Positions 36,270 to 52,021 of a stretch of DNA of 64,000 nucleotides are shown here, in pieces. The DNA comes from Primulina eburnea (Eukaryota > Streptophyta > Magnoliopsida > Lamiales > Gesneriaceae). Every line of letters begins with the position of its first letter. Position 1 is the first letter of the stretch. Where the stretch lies: positions 1,054,001 through 1,118,000 of the forward strand of contig NC_133116.1 in NCBI RefSeq assembly GCF_022965805.1, written 5' to 3'. The notes below the pieces were generated by a model. It made no database searches and had not been told where the DNA came from. It saw nothing but the letters and a program-made list of their open reading frames with translations. Both the position numbers and the translations under genes were made by a program.

Positions 36270-37959
36270 TCAGCCTCTTGCCCTTCCCCTACCAAATCTT
36301 CCTCTTCCTTGGGCAGGATGTGATCCTTCTACGCAATTAAAACAGACACTCCTAAGCTCAGGGTAAGACTTAAGAGGAACAAGTACATAAATCAGAAACC
36401 ATGATACCCACCTCCATCATAGTCAACCTCTGTAGACACCTTCACCTGGTCAGCTGGTATGGGAGGGTGGTACCTAAAGCAAATAATGGCCAGAATTACA
36501 AAGAATGGTCTGTACTTCTCCTTCAAGAACAAACTAGCAATATTATAAAGGGAAAGCCTATGATATCAATACTTTTGGAGGAGTAAAAAACGTATTTTGC
36601 CTTGCAATTGACAAAAGAATGGAGATTAACAAAGCATGTCGTGATTTTCGTTAGCTCTAGCACAAGCAGACCAAGCGAATTTTACTAATATAGAGAATCT
36701 AAAACAACTCACCCGATATTAGTCTTATCCAAATCTGTTTTTGACAGAGTAATAATGATCATTAAAACTTTCCTCGTGGTTTCCAGACCATTACAATAAG
36801 CAAACAATGACACAATCAAGTAATTTCAGACAGAAAATTATCCAAGTTCATAAATGTAAACATCCTGGTTTCTATGTTGCCTTTTGAGCATGCTTACGTT
36901 TGGAGAGCCTCCTCAAGGGGTTCCCATGTGTCAGTTATATCAGTGGACTGAATTGATGTAATTTGGTGAAGCCCCAACAATTCTCCTCTGGATTATTAAA
37001 AAGGGAGAAAATTCATAAATCATTTGGAACAACTCAATAATCAAAAGACAAAAAAAAAATATTTTTTTGAAAAAAGACTACCTTGATCAATTCCACAATC
37101 GTCACAGTTTTGTTAATGGCTCTTCCATTGCTTTGAACACTATTTCATCTGACTCCTTTTCCTGTAATATATAGCATGATAAATTAAGAGAAACCAAATA
37201 TCTTCAGGGAAATGGTACGTACTTCACACTGGGCTTTCCTTTAAAAGGGTAAAACTAAAAGTGCCAAGTTATAGGACATTTCGTATGATACTATCATCAT
37301 ATTTTCAAATCTTACTATGATATCCACAACAACCCAAGTATTAGCAGAAACAAGCCCCAAAAGCTGGACGCACATTACAAATTAACAAGTGAATCCGCTA
37401 CATCTACGTAACCAAATTTAACCTATGGAATAACCAAGTAAAAGTAAGATCAAAACTAAAAAACAGCAGAACAACTCAACAACTTGAACCAGAAAAATTT
37501 GGTGATAAAATGAAAGATAAAATAAGCAATGCCAATAAAATGGAACAAATTACCTGATGAACATAGAAAAAATCCTAGGGAGACTCATTTGAGGTGGGTC
37601 AGTGTCACTTGAATCTCACTTTACAAAATTAATTTGACATTCGAAATTTTTAATTTTTAGAAATTATAAATAATTTCAGTTTTCGACCCTGCAAAATTAA
37701 AACTTTCGCTCTCAAACTTGGGGTTGGCTCCACCCGCTGTCCCGTATTTACAATATCATATACATAAATAGACCTGAAATCAAACTGCTAAACAAAATTT
37801 CTACGCCTACATGCATGCTTGCAAACACAAACATACCTGAAGCAAACTCATTGCATAAGTGATGTAGCTTCGCATTCTGCCTTGACTCGTAATCCGAATT
37901 TCGTTCTCGTCAATCGGTGTTTCCATCCTCGGCTTCTCCACCTTATGGTAACGATCCAT
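36270..37959 (-). pseudogene. Alba-family DNA/RNA-binding protein gene with frame lesions
   Basis: Remnant exons: 37837-37959, 37082-37161, 36898-36987, about 36713-36787, 36412-36473, 36270-36328. The product would be an Alba protein: MDRYHKVEKPRMETPIDENE, IRITSQGRMRSYITYAMSLL, then KTVTIVELIK, RRIVGLHQITSIQSTDITDT, TLSK, and a C-terminal Gly/Arg tail (QGRGRFGRGRARG). Plant Alba proteins bind RNA and R-loops. Lesions: exon 2 is 80 nt where 81 is expected, with one base lost in AMGRAINK, giving a TGA in frame. Exon 3 has an extra G in the GGGG of IVG. The acceptor of exon 4 reads TGG where TAG is expected, with no other AG close by. The two opposite indels could be assembly errors, but the acceptor change argues for true decay. 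Confidence 0.78.
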
Positions 37960-38257
37960 GCTCTACACAAGTACTCAAAACAGAAAAATCAAAATTTCCA
38001 AAAAAAAAAAAAATTAACTCCAGCATCCTTAGCCGGAAAGCAATAATACAAAGGAACAACCTCAATTAATTAGTTGATGATTGATAGAAAAGAGGGATAA
38101 CTGGGTTTCGGGTAGATCTATATACGATTAATTCATGAATTTTACAAAGACTGAAAATTTACCTTAGGTTAGTGTTCACAAGGTGAAAGGATAATATAAT
38201 ATTGGTCCGCGAAGCGAAAGCCCTCTTCTTCGGCTACGTTTCTTCGTTACGCCCTGA

Positions 38258-39109
38258 GAGCATCTCCAACCTTGCACCAAAATGGTGCAAAACACCATTT
38301 TGGTGCAAGGTTTTGCACTCCAACGTAAAATAGCGCAGCCCCCTTCCTCTGCGCCAAATTTGGCGCAAGGGTTATATATATTTTTTTATTTTTTTTTGTT
38401 TTTTTTATAAATATTTATATTAAAAAAAATATCAAGATTATTTAAATAATAGTACAATATATATTTTATTATTTATATAAATAGATATTTAATAATAAAA
38501 AATAAAGAATAATAATTATTGATTTTTAAATATTTATTTATGCTAATTATTAATAATTAAGGAATAATTTGATTTAATGATTTATAAATAATATAATTAA
38601 ATACAAATGCAAAAAATTAATATAACAATACAATTCACTTTTTATAATGAAGCATTTGTATTAATTCGTATGATCACTATGCACTACGAAATGCTTTAAT
38701 TGATCATTTGTGGAAGGAATATAATTGTTCAGATGCTTGAATTTGGATTCATATTAATTTCTAAAAATAAATTATCTGTATTAAAATTATGTCAATTTTA
38801 ATAATGAAGCATTTGTATTAATTCGTATTATAAATATTAGAGTTAATATATATAAGAATCAAATAAATAAATTTAACTATTAATAAAATAAAATTATAAT
38901 TATAATACTAATATTAATATTAATATTAATTATAATTATATCGTTAAATTTATAAATAAATAGTAAACTAAAAGAATATTCTAGGAATATACTTTTTAGT
39001 GTAAGATTTGAAGTAAATGGGTTGGAGATGAATGTTATATTTGGTGCAGAAACTGCACTATTTTGGTGCAAAAACTGCACCAAAATAGATTTATGGGTTG
39101 GAGATGGTC
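38258..39109 (+). mobile_element. 852-bp PIF/Harbinger deletion derivative, TGA target duplication
   Basis: The left end GAGCATCTCCAACC and the right end GGGTTGGAGATGGTC are inverted repeats, extended by palindromic TTGCACCAAAATGGTGCAA-type sequence on both sides. TGA is repeated at 38255-38257 and 39110-39112. At 38666-38740, on the plus strand, the frame YDHYALRNALIDHLWKEYN plus stop is the C-terminus of the same transposase family as in the element at 21514-22307. A 23-bp direct repeat (AATGAAGCATTTGTATTAAT) occurs at about 38645 and 38802. Confidence 0.85.
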
Positions 39110-40815
39110 TGAACGTTTTGCTGCTTACTTTTCAATTATTTATGGCCCGGTCCAGCATCTGTGCCCTAGCTCATTTCATTTAAACCGGCTGGCCGTTGAT
39201 CTGGCCAAACTTTTCCCCAATTTCTGGAACGAGTACCACGTTTGGAAGTAAGGGATAGAATCATATTCGAAGAGAAAGAAATTAACGCTAAACGAATTAT
39301 CAAGAAGATCAAAATACAATGTTTAAATATATTTCATTTTTTGAACTTTTATATTTCCATTTCGATTAAAAAATTAGTTAATTAACTTTTTGTTAAAAAA
39401 ATAGCTCTAATGGTGTTTGGTATGGTCAAGAGATGGCCATGCACCACGCTTACAATGCAGAACTGCATGGCGTGTTATTATGTTTGCTACCTTGGAATTT
39501 TCTTTAACTTTATGTTTTTTTTTTATCGGAATACATTTGAGATTTGACATGCAAAAGTTTAACAATACTTAATCTTAAAAAATAAATATATATGTCAAAT
39601 TATAAAGCTTGGAGAGAATATGGGTGGAACATTTAGGTGCCTATACCTTACAAATTACAATACATTATTGTTCAAGAATAATCTACCAACATAAAATATT
39701 TTTAAAAAAAATTAGATCTCATTTATACATGATCCAACACGTTACGCCATGTGCTTTTTTTAGTCTTGAGGTCTATTTTTAAAAAACTTTTTTTCAGGTT
39801 TATTCGGGCAAATCATCCCAAAATGTATTACTCTAAATATGTTTTTATATGGATATTATATCATAATCAACAATTAATATCTCAAAAAAAAGATAATTTA
39901 GTTCATGTCAATTATCTCAGAGAATGAGACATTTCGGCTGCTTCGGGTTTTATTGCTGAAGCTTGTAAAAGGATACTTCATTTTTGCTTAATTGTCCAAG
40001 CTCCAAATTTATTCTAATGAAACATGATTTCATGGCTGAGAAATCAAATATTACCCCCTTTTTTTCTGCCGAAAATGTCGTGCTCATGGATACAAATCGT
40101 GTTTGTCTTGTTATCCTTGGCATTCAAGGAACGTCAGCCTCACAAAACCGCAAAAGCAATTTCTGTTCGTGTTTTGTCATTTCTTACCCGAATATGTTGG
40201 CTTACGCCAAAGTCTCGGATAATTTTTATCATAAACTTAAAATATAACAGACCAATCAAGGTATAACCCGAATTATGTTGCATCTCTTACAAATATTTAT
40301 ACCACCTTTTAAAAAGAAAGTTTTTTTTAAAAAAAAAAAAAAGTCATGCCACTGAGCTTGCCAAATTAAAATTGACAAATCTTAATGACATACGAAATTC
40401 ATTATGGCTTCATTTCGTCACCACACCATTGTGCCATTTTATAATTGGAGAATGCTTTGTGTATACGAAATTGCCTTTTACCCTTAATTTGTTCACGCAT
40501 CATCGTCGTTTCTTCTCATTTTTCTCGTGCTATGCGACTTTAATTTAACACTCCCATTTATATATAATTTTGGAAGTACATAATTCTGTCAAAATAAAAA
40601 TTATTTGAAAGCCTCAGTTTAGTTAAATGAAATGGTGAAAGCGGAAAATTGTGGTAGAAATTTTAGAATGTACAAAGAATGATACGAATTTAGTTCCTTC
40701 TCGTCTTCCTAGATACAAAAAATTCAACTTACAAAAAGAATGAAAACCAGAATTGAACTGCTGATGATTAATTACTCTTTTTTTAGACGCAGAATAGGAA
40801 TACATATTCGCCTCT
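39110..40815. other. Gene-free stretch
   Basis: AT-rich, with an unsupported open frame at 39984-40247. The part nearest 40815 is the 3' UTR of the ATL23-like gene. Nothing else recognised. Confidence 0.5.
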
Positions 40816-41220
40816 TCAACATGGATCATTCTCCGGCGGATTGAAGAATTCAGATCCAATCTTGGCCCGACAAACCGGGCAAAAGGGTTGCTTGGACAAC
40901 CAGGTGTCGATACAATGCAGATGAAATCCATGATTGCAACCCGGAATCAGTTTCGCGGGTTGCTCACTCTCGATTTCGTCTAAACATACAGCACAATCCG
41001 AGCCCAGAATCAAGTCTTTTCCGGTGACTTTCGGGAGCTTTTCAAGATCCGAGGACGAGAGCCCGTTGTGTTGATTGGGTTTTACGGGTGAATGGAACTC
41101 CTGGTTAGCGTTTCCATTGTTGGTGCTTGCTGCATAGCACAGCAAACAGATGTACACCAGGAACACCGCTGTCATCCCTGCGCACGGTAGAAACAGAGCG
41201 AGAAAAATCGAAACGAGCAT
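40816..41220 (-). CDS. ATL23: RING-H2 E3 ubiquitin ligase, ATL23-like
   Basis: One exon, 134 residues. The N-terminal hydrophobic segment (MLVSIFLALFLPCAGMTAVF and on) is the membrane anchor, followed by a linker and the GLD-like motif (GLSSSDLEKLPKVTG). The RING-H2 core follows: CAVCLDEI, IPGCNHGFHLHCIDTWL and CPVC. The last residues NDPC match the end of ATL23-type proteins as I remember them. ATL ligases act with E2 enzymes at membranes, often in stress or light responses. The intronless form is usual for ATLs. The ATG at 41220 is chosen because the frame upstream has no ATG (a GTG only). A short upstream ORF lies just before it. Confidence 0.9.
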   Translation of the reverse strand: MLVSIFLALFLPCAGMTAVFLVYICLLCYAASTNNGNANQEFHSPVKPNQHNGLSSSDLEKLPKVTGKDLILGSDCAVCLDEIESEQPAKLIPGCNHGFHLHCIDTWLSKQPFCPVCRAKIGSEFFNPPENDPC

Positions 41221-41243
41221 TTTGTCGTGCTCGGATCTTGATT

Positions 41244-41273
41244 TTATGGAGGGTTTAGCGTGGCGCACACCAT
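41244..41273 (-). promoter_or_regulatory. Upstream ORF of the ATL23-like gene
   Basis: ATG GTG ... TAA encodes nine residues, MVCATLNPP, and ends 23 nt before the main start codon. The ATG is in a good context (ACCATGG is readable on the minus strand). If it lies in the transcript it may lower or regulate translation of the ligase; the leader extent is not known. Confidence 0.5.
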
Positions 41274-44975
<3,702 letters not shown>

Positions 44976-47900
44976 ATGGAGAAGCTGTCTGGAGGAGCGC
45001 TGAGCCACCTGTTCATGACGGTGTTTCTCTACTGCTTCGCCAATTTCATGGTGGTTCCGGCCATCACTGACGTAACAATGGAGGCGATTTGCCCTGGAAA
45101 AGAGAAATGTTCCTTGGCCATTTATCTCACAGGAGCTCAACAAGCTGTACGTACGCACTTATATTTTGATATAGCATCAAAGCATGATGATCATATTATT
45201 CGTGATCACAAGTCCTTGAATGTGATCGATCGCCTGCAAACATAATCCACTTTTCGTTGATATTTCAACTATTAAGTCTTGATGATCATATTATTCGTGA
45301 TCTTTTCTTAATTGCTCGATATCATCTAAATCTTAAAAATTTATAAATTGTTGAATTTTTTGGATTTGTTTGAAATACACACACATACATTTAAAAAAAT
45401 TGAATTCTCATGCAATATTCATTTATTTGAATTTGTGGTCGTTACCTGAATTATGTAAAAGAGGAGTGTTTTGCTTATTGATTTGTTATTTTCACTTTTG
45501 GTACATTGCTTCATTATCCGGCTATTAATACTGAGGAAGTGTTTTTGCCATTTATCAATATTCATGTACGTACGCAGCAAATTCCCCTTTGATATTAATT
45601 CCTTGATATATTTATACAGTCCAGACCATGAGAATTGCCAAAGCTAGCGATGGCCTAGACAATTATTACAACATTACAAATTGTTAGCATGCATTTACTA
45701 CCTATACACACACATTACCATTTTGGCATTTACGTTCGGGTGCAAAGAATTCGAAAATGGCCTCTCTTTTTGCTATTTAAATATACAGGTTGTTGCGATT
45801 AAAATCCACACCCAAAAAAGAAAATATGTGTCGATGTTCAGAGAATAACATGCTTATAATAAAGCTCCTTTAAATTTAGTTCCGATGGGGTTGATTACAG
45901 CTTGTTTCAAGAAAAAAGAATTAAGGTGGACCCACGAGATTATTAATCAAGAAATAAACATAACACAAAGAAACATTGCTTGGGAGTTGGGTTTCACTCC
46001 CCCAACTCAGGGGTAATGGATCAAGTAACTCAAATTTCTGTCACACTTTTTATTTGTTTATTTATTTCTTTGTAATTTCCCGTGTTTTGAAAAAGCAAAA
46101 GCGAATTAGAGACTTTAATTATTATTTTACGTTTCTTTTTTCTTTTATGCATATAAATAATATCTGAATATATGTAATTGCATTTCTTACAAATTAGTGT
46201 ATATATATCTATATATGAATAATATTTAATTACTTAAAAAAGGATATAGTGTAGAAAATAGACGATGGATGGACTTTATTATTATATATATATGGCAGAA
46301 CAGAGCATGCATGCTTTGTCGCCCATAAGCTAATGTTTTTTCATTGCTTGCTATGAAAGCCAGTGCACGAAGTATGGCGTGGAGACCGTAATGAGAACAT
46401 CAAAGACATATCAAATAATTACGTGATATGACTTTTCCCAATAGTTTTACATTTTAACTTTATAAATAAATTTAAATAAACTTCGATTTTTGTTTTTTGG
46501 TAAAAAGAAATAAAGCCGCTCGCTGAATCGGGACAAAGTTAAGGGCAATAATCTGCTTTCTAAACAAAATATTAAATTTGAATTTTATATTGACAAATAT
46601 ATGTTGCATGCCTTCTGAAGTTACGTATGTAAATTATATAAAATGGGTGCAGATAATTGGGCTGGGATCGCTTGTGGTGATGCCATTGGTGGGGAATCTT
46701 TCTGATACTTATGGAAGAAAGGTCATGCTCACACTTCCTATGGCTCTCTCCATTTTTCCTTTAGGTATCTTCGCTTCTCTCGACTCTTGTTATGAAGTAA
46801 TGGATTATAAGTTTGTTGGATTTCTTTTGAAGGAATATCTTTGTACTCGGAAAAGTTAAAAAGAAAGAAAAAAATATTCAAGATTGAATGAAAATATAAA
46901 GCAGAAAAAAGGATGAAAAACAGTAATAATAAAAGAATAAAGTGTTCAGTCAGCCCGTATTAAATAAAGAAGAAATTATGACCAGTGAACTCGCTTTGTG
47001 TATGTTGAAATACAGCTATCGTTTTAATTAAAAAAATACACAAATGATATGAATTATTTTTATTAATGTTGCATGCTTGTTATTAATGATATTCGATGAA
47101 AAATGGACTACATTAATGATGTGATTTTATTTTTGGCAGTGATATTGGGTTACGGAAGGACGAAATATTATTTTTACGGTTATTATTTGCTAAAAACTGT
47201 GATTGCCATGGCAACAGAGGGAAGCGTCCATTTTCTTGCTCTTGCATATGTGGTACGTCACTTCTCCATTTCCAGCGTCATTAAGGATATACAACACACG
47301 AAACAAGTAGCATAAATTTTGACTTTTTGTTTTTTTGTTTTCAAAAAAAAAAATACTGAAGAATTGAATTTAATATACGGCGACATGCTCCGGTTTAGTA
47401 TCATATCGTTGAGCGGCTGAGATACAGATTATATCGAGAAATTTACATTTTTTTAAAAAAAGTATTTGTGTGTATGGAGTTGGTTGCAGGCAGATAATGT
47501 TTCAGAGAGAAAACGAGCTTCGGTGTTTGGGATCATATCAGGCTTTGCATCTTCGTCTTTCGTCTTTGGGAATCTATCGGCTCGATTTCTTTCCACTTCT
47601 GCTACGTTTCAAGTATTCTCCTTTTCGTAATCTATGAATATTAGGAAATCAGGCTTGATGCTACATGAAATGATATCGATAACGCTACATTTAATATGAT
47701 TTTAGTAGACGAGCAAAACTAGTATTTTTTTTTAAAAAAAGTGTGGCATCTACGAATCTAATATGAAGACAAAATCTTTAAAAACGAGAAGAAAGAAATA
47801 GTATTTGTTAGATGAGTTCTTTTAAAATCTTGTGTGTACAGGTTGCTGCTGCAATGTCAGTGATAGCATTGGTGTACATGAGATTGTTTCTTCGCGAGTC

Positions 47901-49773
47901 ATTCGGGAACAACGATAATTGTGCAAAAGCGAGCACAGAGACTGATTGTCTTCTACAAAAAGCTCCTGCAAAACAATCTAAACTTTTCAAGAACCTGTCT
48001 TTGCTTGATGATACTATTTGCTTGTTAAGGACAAGGTAGAAATATTCCTTCATTATCATTCTATCACATGCAAGGATGGGTGCCGGTTAACAGGGCAGTC
48101 TAAAAAATTTAAAATCTTATTTGTAATCGTTCTAAATCACAATTTTTTCTCTGATAAGTATTCATCATTTCTGCAGCCCCACAGTTTTCAAAAGCAGCAG
48201 TGGTTGCGTTCTTCATCAATGTTGCGGATGTTGGCCTTTATGCTTCTTTGATGGTTTGTGACATGTTTGACATGTTCCAGTGATCTAGAATATTAGATTT
48301 TATGAAGAAAAACGTCTGTAATGATCTGTTTTTTTCCTACTCAACCTCAATGTAGTACTACTTGAAGGCTCAGTTTCACTTCAACAAAGACCAATTTGCC
48401 GATCTAATGATAATTGCTGGAATCGCGGGAGCAATATCACAGGTAGCTGTTTCCCTTGTATTCATATCATTTTATTATAAACTTTTCGTGACTGTGATTC
48501 GTTTGTAAACTTTCAGCTGATTATCATGCCAATGCTAACTCCTTTCATGGGAGAAGAAAAGATGCTTTCTATAGGTCTCTTTTTCAGCTTTGCTAATGTA
48601 AGAAAATCTTTGTGCTAAACTTTACATAAATGTGACAGACAATTTACTTGAATAGCTGATAAAACTGGTTTGATTTGTTCATTGCAGATGATACTTTACA
48701 GTGTAGCATGGGCACCTTGGGTACGTTTCTTGACCTGTTTCTCAAAAATCGTGGATGAGAATTTTCCATTATGGAAAATTTGATGGATAATTTTTAAATT
48801 TCTTAAATTTCAGGTTCCTTACGCTGCAGCTATGATCTCCGTCGTAGCTACTTTTGCCCTGCCTTGCGTAGGTTCCTTATGTCTTGAATCGATGCTTAGT
48901 TTCAAGCTTTGACAAGTATCTTCTAATATTGTCGGTTAATGTGCAGTTAAGGAGCATTGCATCTAAACAAACTGGTCCAAATGAACAGGTAAATCACATA
49001 GACTTCGATGTTGGCTTATTTCATTTTAGATTCGAGTTGAAATGTTCTTTTAGAAAAAGCCATGAGATTTCGAATTCGGTTGCTTGGTTGTTTTTAGGGT
49101 AAGGCTCAAGGGTGCATTACAGGCATATGTTCCTTTGCTAGCATCGTCTCTCCAATTGCTTTCAGCCCTTTAGCAGGTAACCCGAACCATTTGGTTTTTC
49201 TATATGGGATAGTTAGACGTATATCAGCAACAATTGTCAATCATTTATTTGAGCTGCATATCTACCATAAGCTAAAGCTTTTACTTAGCAGCGCATTCAA
49301 AACCAAGAATTGGAAAACAGAGTATTTTTTGAATAGATCATACTCATACTCCAGAAGTTCGATTTCCTAAAGCATCAGTTGAGTTAGAATTCTACTAATC
49401 GAAAGCGTCGCGACTACTGAGCTTGACTCGATATTTGATGGAACGTGGTGCTCCATAACATACGAAAACCTAATCTTATCCCAAGAATTTCTTGTTTTTC
49501 TATATCAGCTTTGTTTCTATCAGACAATGCACCATTCTATTTCCCCGGATTCAGCATCATGTGCTCTGGCGTTGCTGCTGTAAGTCACTTATCAGAATTG
49601 AAAATAAAAGCCACATTTATAAAGATGTTTGCTCGGTCGGGAAAGTTAAATTATGATGAGTTGCTTGATTTGTACAGATGCTAGCTTTCATTCAAAGCAC
49701 AATGATCATGCCTCCTCCTGCTGCCACTCATTGCAGCATTGATACTTCCAACCCTGCAGAGCCCCTAGTTTAA
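44976..49773 (+). CDS. MFS transporter, hippocampus-abundant-transcript-like (MEE15 family), one-base insertion in exon 6
   Basis: Fourteen exons: 44976-45146, 46653-46764, 47140-47252, 47490-47612, 47842-48035, 48177-48253, 48356-48442, 48517-48597, 48688-48720, 48814-48867, 48947-48988, 49098-49176, 49509-49579, 49678-49773. About 443 residues and 12 predicted membrane spans. The major-facilitator signature appears after span 2 (PLVGNLSDTYGRKVMLTLP). Family blocks are TEGSVHFLALAYVADNVSER, YLKAQFHFNKDQFADLM and APFYFPGFSIMCSG. Relatives resemble TetA-type exporters and Arabidopsis At2g16970-16990; the substrate is unknown. Oddity: exon 6 is 77 nt where phases of its neighbours demand 76. 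The reading SPT then FSKAAVVAFFINVADVGLYA needs one base removed after CCCACA. As it stands the frame is lost there, through either mutation or assembly error. Confidence 0.85.
45147..46652 (+). other. Long first intron of the MFS transporter
   Basis: 1.5 kb between exon 1 (ends GCT|GTACGT) and exon 2 (TGCAG|ATAATTGGG). No other gene seen inside. Confidence 0.7.
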
Positions 49774-50356
49774 AGCTAATACTTAGCGGCTCAGATTACA
49801 GTCTAAATCTTTAGCTGCATCGATCTTTTCATGTATCGATGTGTAAATGAATGTCTATGGAATATGAACTTCATAAGCTAAAGATTTACAAATATAGAAG
49901 AAACCAAAGATAAAAAGATAGTGTGTCGAGCTATAATTTGGTTTAGGCAGTCATTTTGGTGAGATCATTATTGTTGAATACATGTAAATTTCTTAAAGGT
50001 TGTTTCATTCTCATAAAAATGAACCGTGAAAAGGGATAGTAGATAATGTAGATTCAGCGCATCATTCCATTTACTGCTTTCAATTCTTTCACAAAATTGA
50101 AAACACAAACCAATTCAAGTAAAAGGCCCGCGTGTCATTAGGGTGCGTTGCTAACCCACAAATATGCCATCACACTGTATGCATCTGCTTAGATGAACAT
50201 CTATACATGTTTTGCATTATAATTATTCAACCATAAGAAACTGTCACATATCTATTTACAAGCACAATAATATACAGTTCCCCTATAGGCCGAATAAAGG
50301 TACATTTAACAGGTAAAACGGATACCTAATATGCTTTGCATAGCATATGCCACCTT
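49774..50356. other. Convergent 3' region of the MFS and DNL genes
   Basis: The two stop codons are 580 bp apart and face each other. The space should hold both 3' UTRs. No open frame of note. Confidence 0.6.
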
Positions 50357-52021
50357 TCATATGAGTGGAAATATATCATCATTGTTGTCCTCATCCATGT
50401 CAAAATACTTGAAGCCAATAGCATTCTCTCGGTCCGGGTTGAAGCTCGAATTGACATAGCATTTCATGTCATGGAAGAGATTCAAGTTATCTACCAGTTT
50501 ATGAAATATATTGCACCCACAACACTGCCAAAATACAAAGGAATTCCATGGAAAGACTATTCTAAGATAAAATACTCCAGTGATCAAACCTAAATGTCTT
50601 GTTCTCTAATATGCAAGCTACTTATTAAAAAGTGCAATATGCACTTAGGCTCATGGACGGCATAGTGCATGGACGCAACTTAAGCATGTACCTAGTGACG
50701 TGCCTCAGATGATAAGATCCATATAAACTATCAAACACTAAAGTAAATACTTCTCAGCCTATCAAGGTAATTAATGACCATAATCTTTCAATTTACTTTG
50801 TATTTACAAACCCCACATTTAAGACACACTTAAAAAGCAGGCAGGCAGTTTTTTGTTTTAAAAAAGCATACAGACTCGAGGTGCGAGCTTCATCAAAAGA
50901 ATGAACCTTTGATTTGTGTTGAAGCACACCGCGGGAGAACTGAGCCTCAAAGCTAGTTGCAATCACTGTAGTATTTCATGATTACTTTCATGATTACTTT
51001 CTTAAACTTAATATTCCCCCTCAACGGCCCAAATCATCTGGTCACGGGATTCTCATATTTTCTCGTCCTCTCACTAGTTTAAATTAATATACTAAGTAAT
51101 GCTCGATAGATTCACTCATTATTCAATGAACGATAAATTAAATCCAATGTAGTGTCCAATATTATCCTCAAGATAACAATCTTGTTATTAATGCAAGAGT
51201 ACGCAAGCTAACATTTTAAAAAAAAAAATTAAACATGAACTTTAAGGAAATGGATACCTGTACAAAGACGGTGCCATCAGTGTAGGCATGTGGATTGATG
51301 GCCCGAGTGGTACGCTGGCCACAAACATTGCAAGTAAATGCAACGCGCATTCGACGCCGTGGGGATTTTGTGAAGAGTGACCACGGGAAAGTGGACACTC
51401 GTTCCATATCCAAAACAGAATCCAACCCGACTGGAATTGATGGTCCCTCCATGCCCGATCCTGTAGTCCAACCTCTCACGTTCGCAGCACTTAAAACCAA
51501 CCCCATCGCTGCATCCTACATAAACACGCAAAGCCAAATAAATCACGCCCACGAATTGAGTTTATTAAAAAAAAAGTTTCTCAGCTATGTAACAGCAGTA
51601 ATTTCCTTGAATCAAAAGTTCAAGTTCCGTAAAGAAAAGGGAGCTGGAAGGGAAGTTATTATGCAAATCATAAAAATCTTCGAACAATTAGAAAAGGGAA
51701 AAATCAAAGCGCATGTACCTTGGAGAGCGTTCGATTTCTGAGAACTGGGAAGAGAGAAGAATCAGCACAATCGGACTGGGGATCGGGTTCACAGTTATTC
51801 TTACCACCGTTACTATCTGCAAGAAAACAAACAAGAAATAAAAAAAGGATCAGAGAGCTGAATAACAAAAATGAGAGAAAACACAAGGGAAAAAACACAG
51901 AGAGCTGACTTCTGGGGAAGGAGGTAAAACGGACGAGACGTCGGGTAGAAAGATGCTTCGATTTATTGGGGGAGAATATCGACAGAGAAACGGCGCCGGT
52001 GGTGGTGGTTATCGTTTCCAT
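50357..52021 (-). CDS. HEP2: DNL-type zinc-finger protein (HEP2/ZIM17-like Hsp70 escort)
   Basis: Four exons: 51910-52021, 51719-51816, 51258-51515, 50357-50524, giving 211 residues, which is close to the length I recall for chloroplast HEP2 of Arabidopsis. The N-terminus (METITTTTGAVSLSIFSPNK, then ...RRLVRF) is rich in Ser, Thr and Arg and acidic-poor, like an organelle transit peptide. The zinc ribbon has CNVCGQRTTRAINPHAYTDG, then CCGCNIFHKLVDNLNLF with the diagnostic DNL. Such proteins keep organelle Hsp70 soluble in mitochondria or plastids. An in-frame ATG at 52213 would add 64 residues (MSSFSQTRQSISSS...). I prefer 52021 because of protein length and transit-peptide character, but the longer start cannot be excluded. 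Confidence 0.87.
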
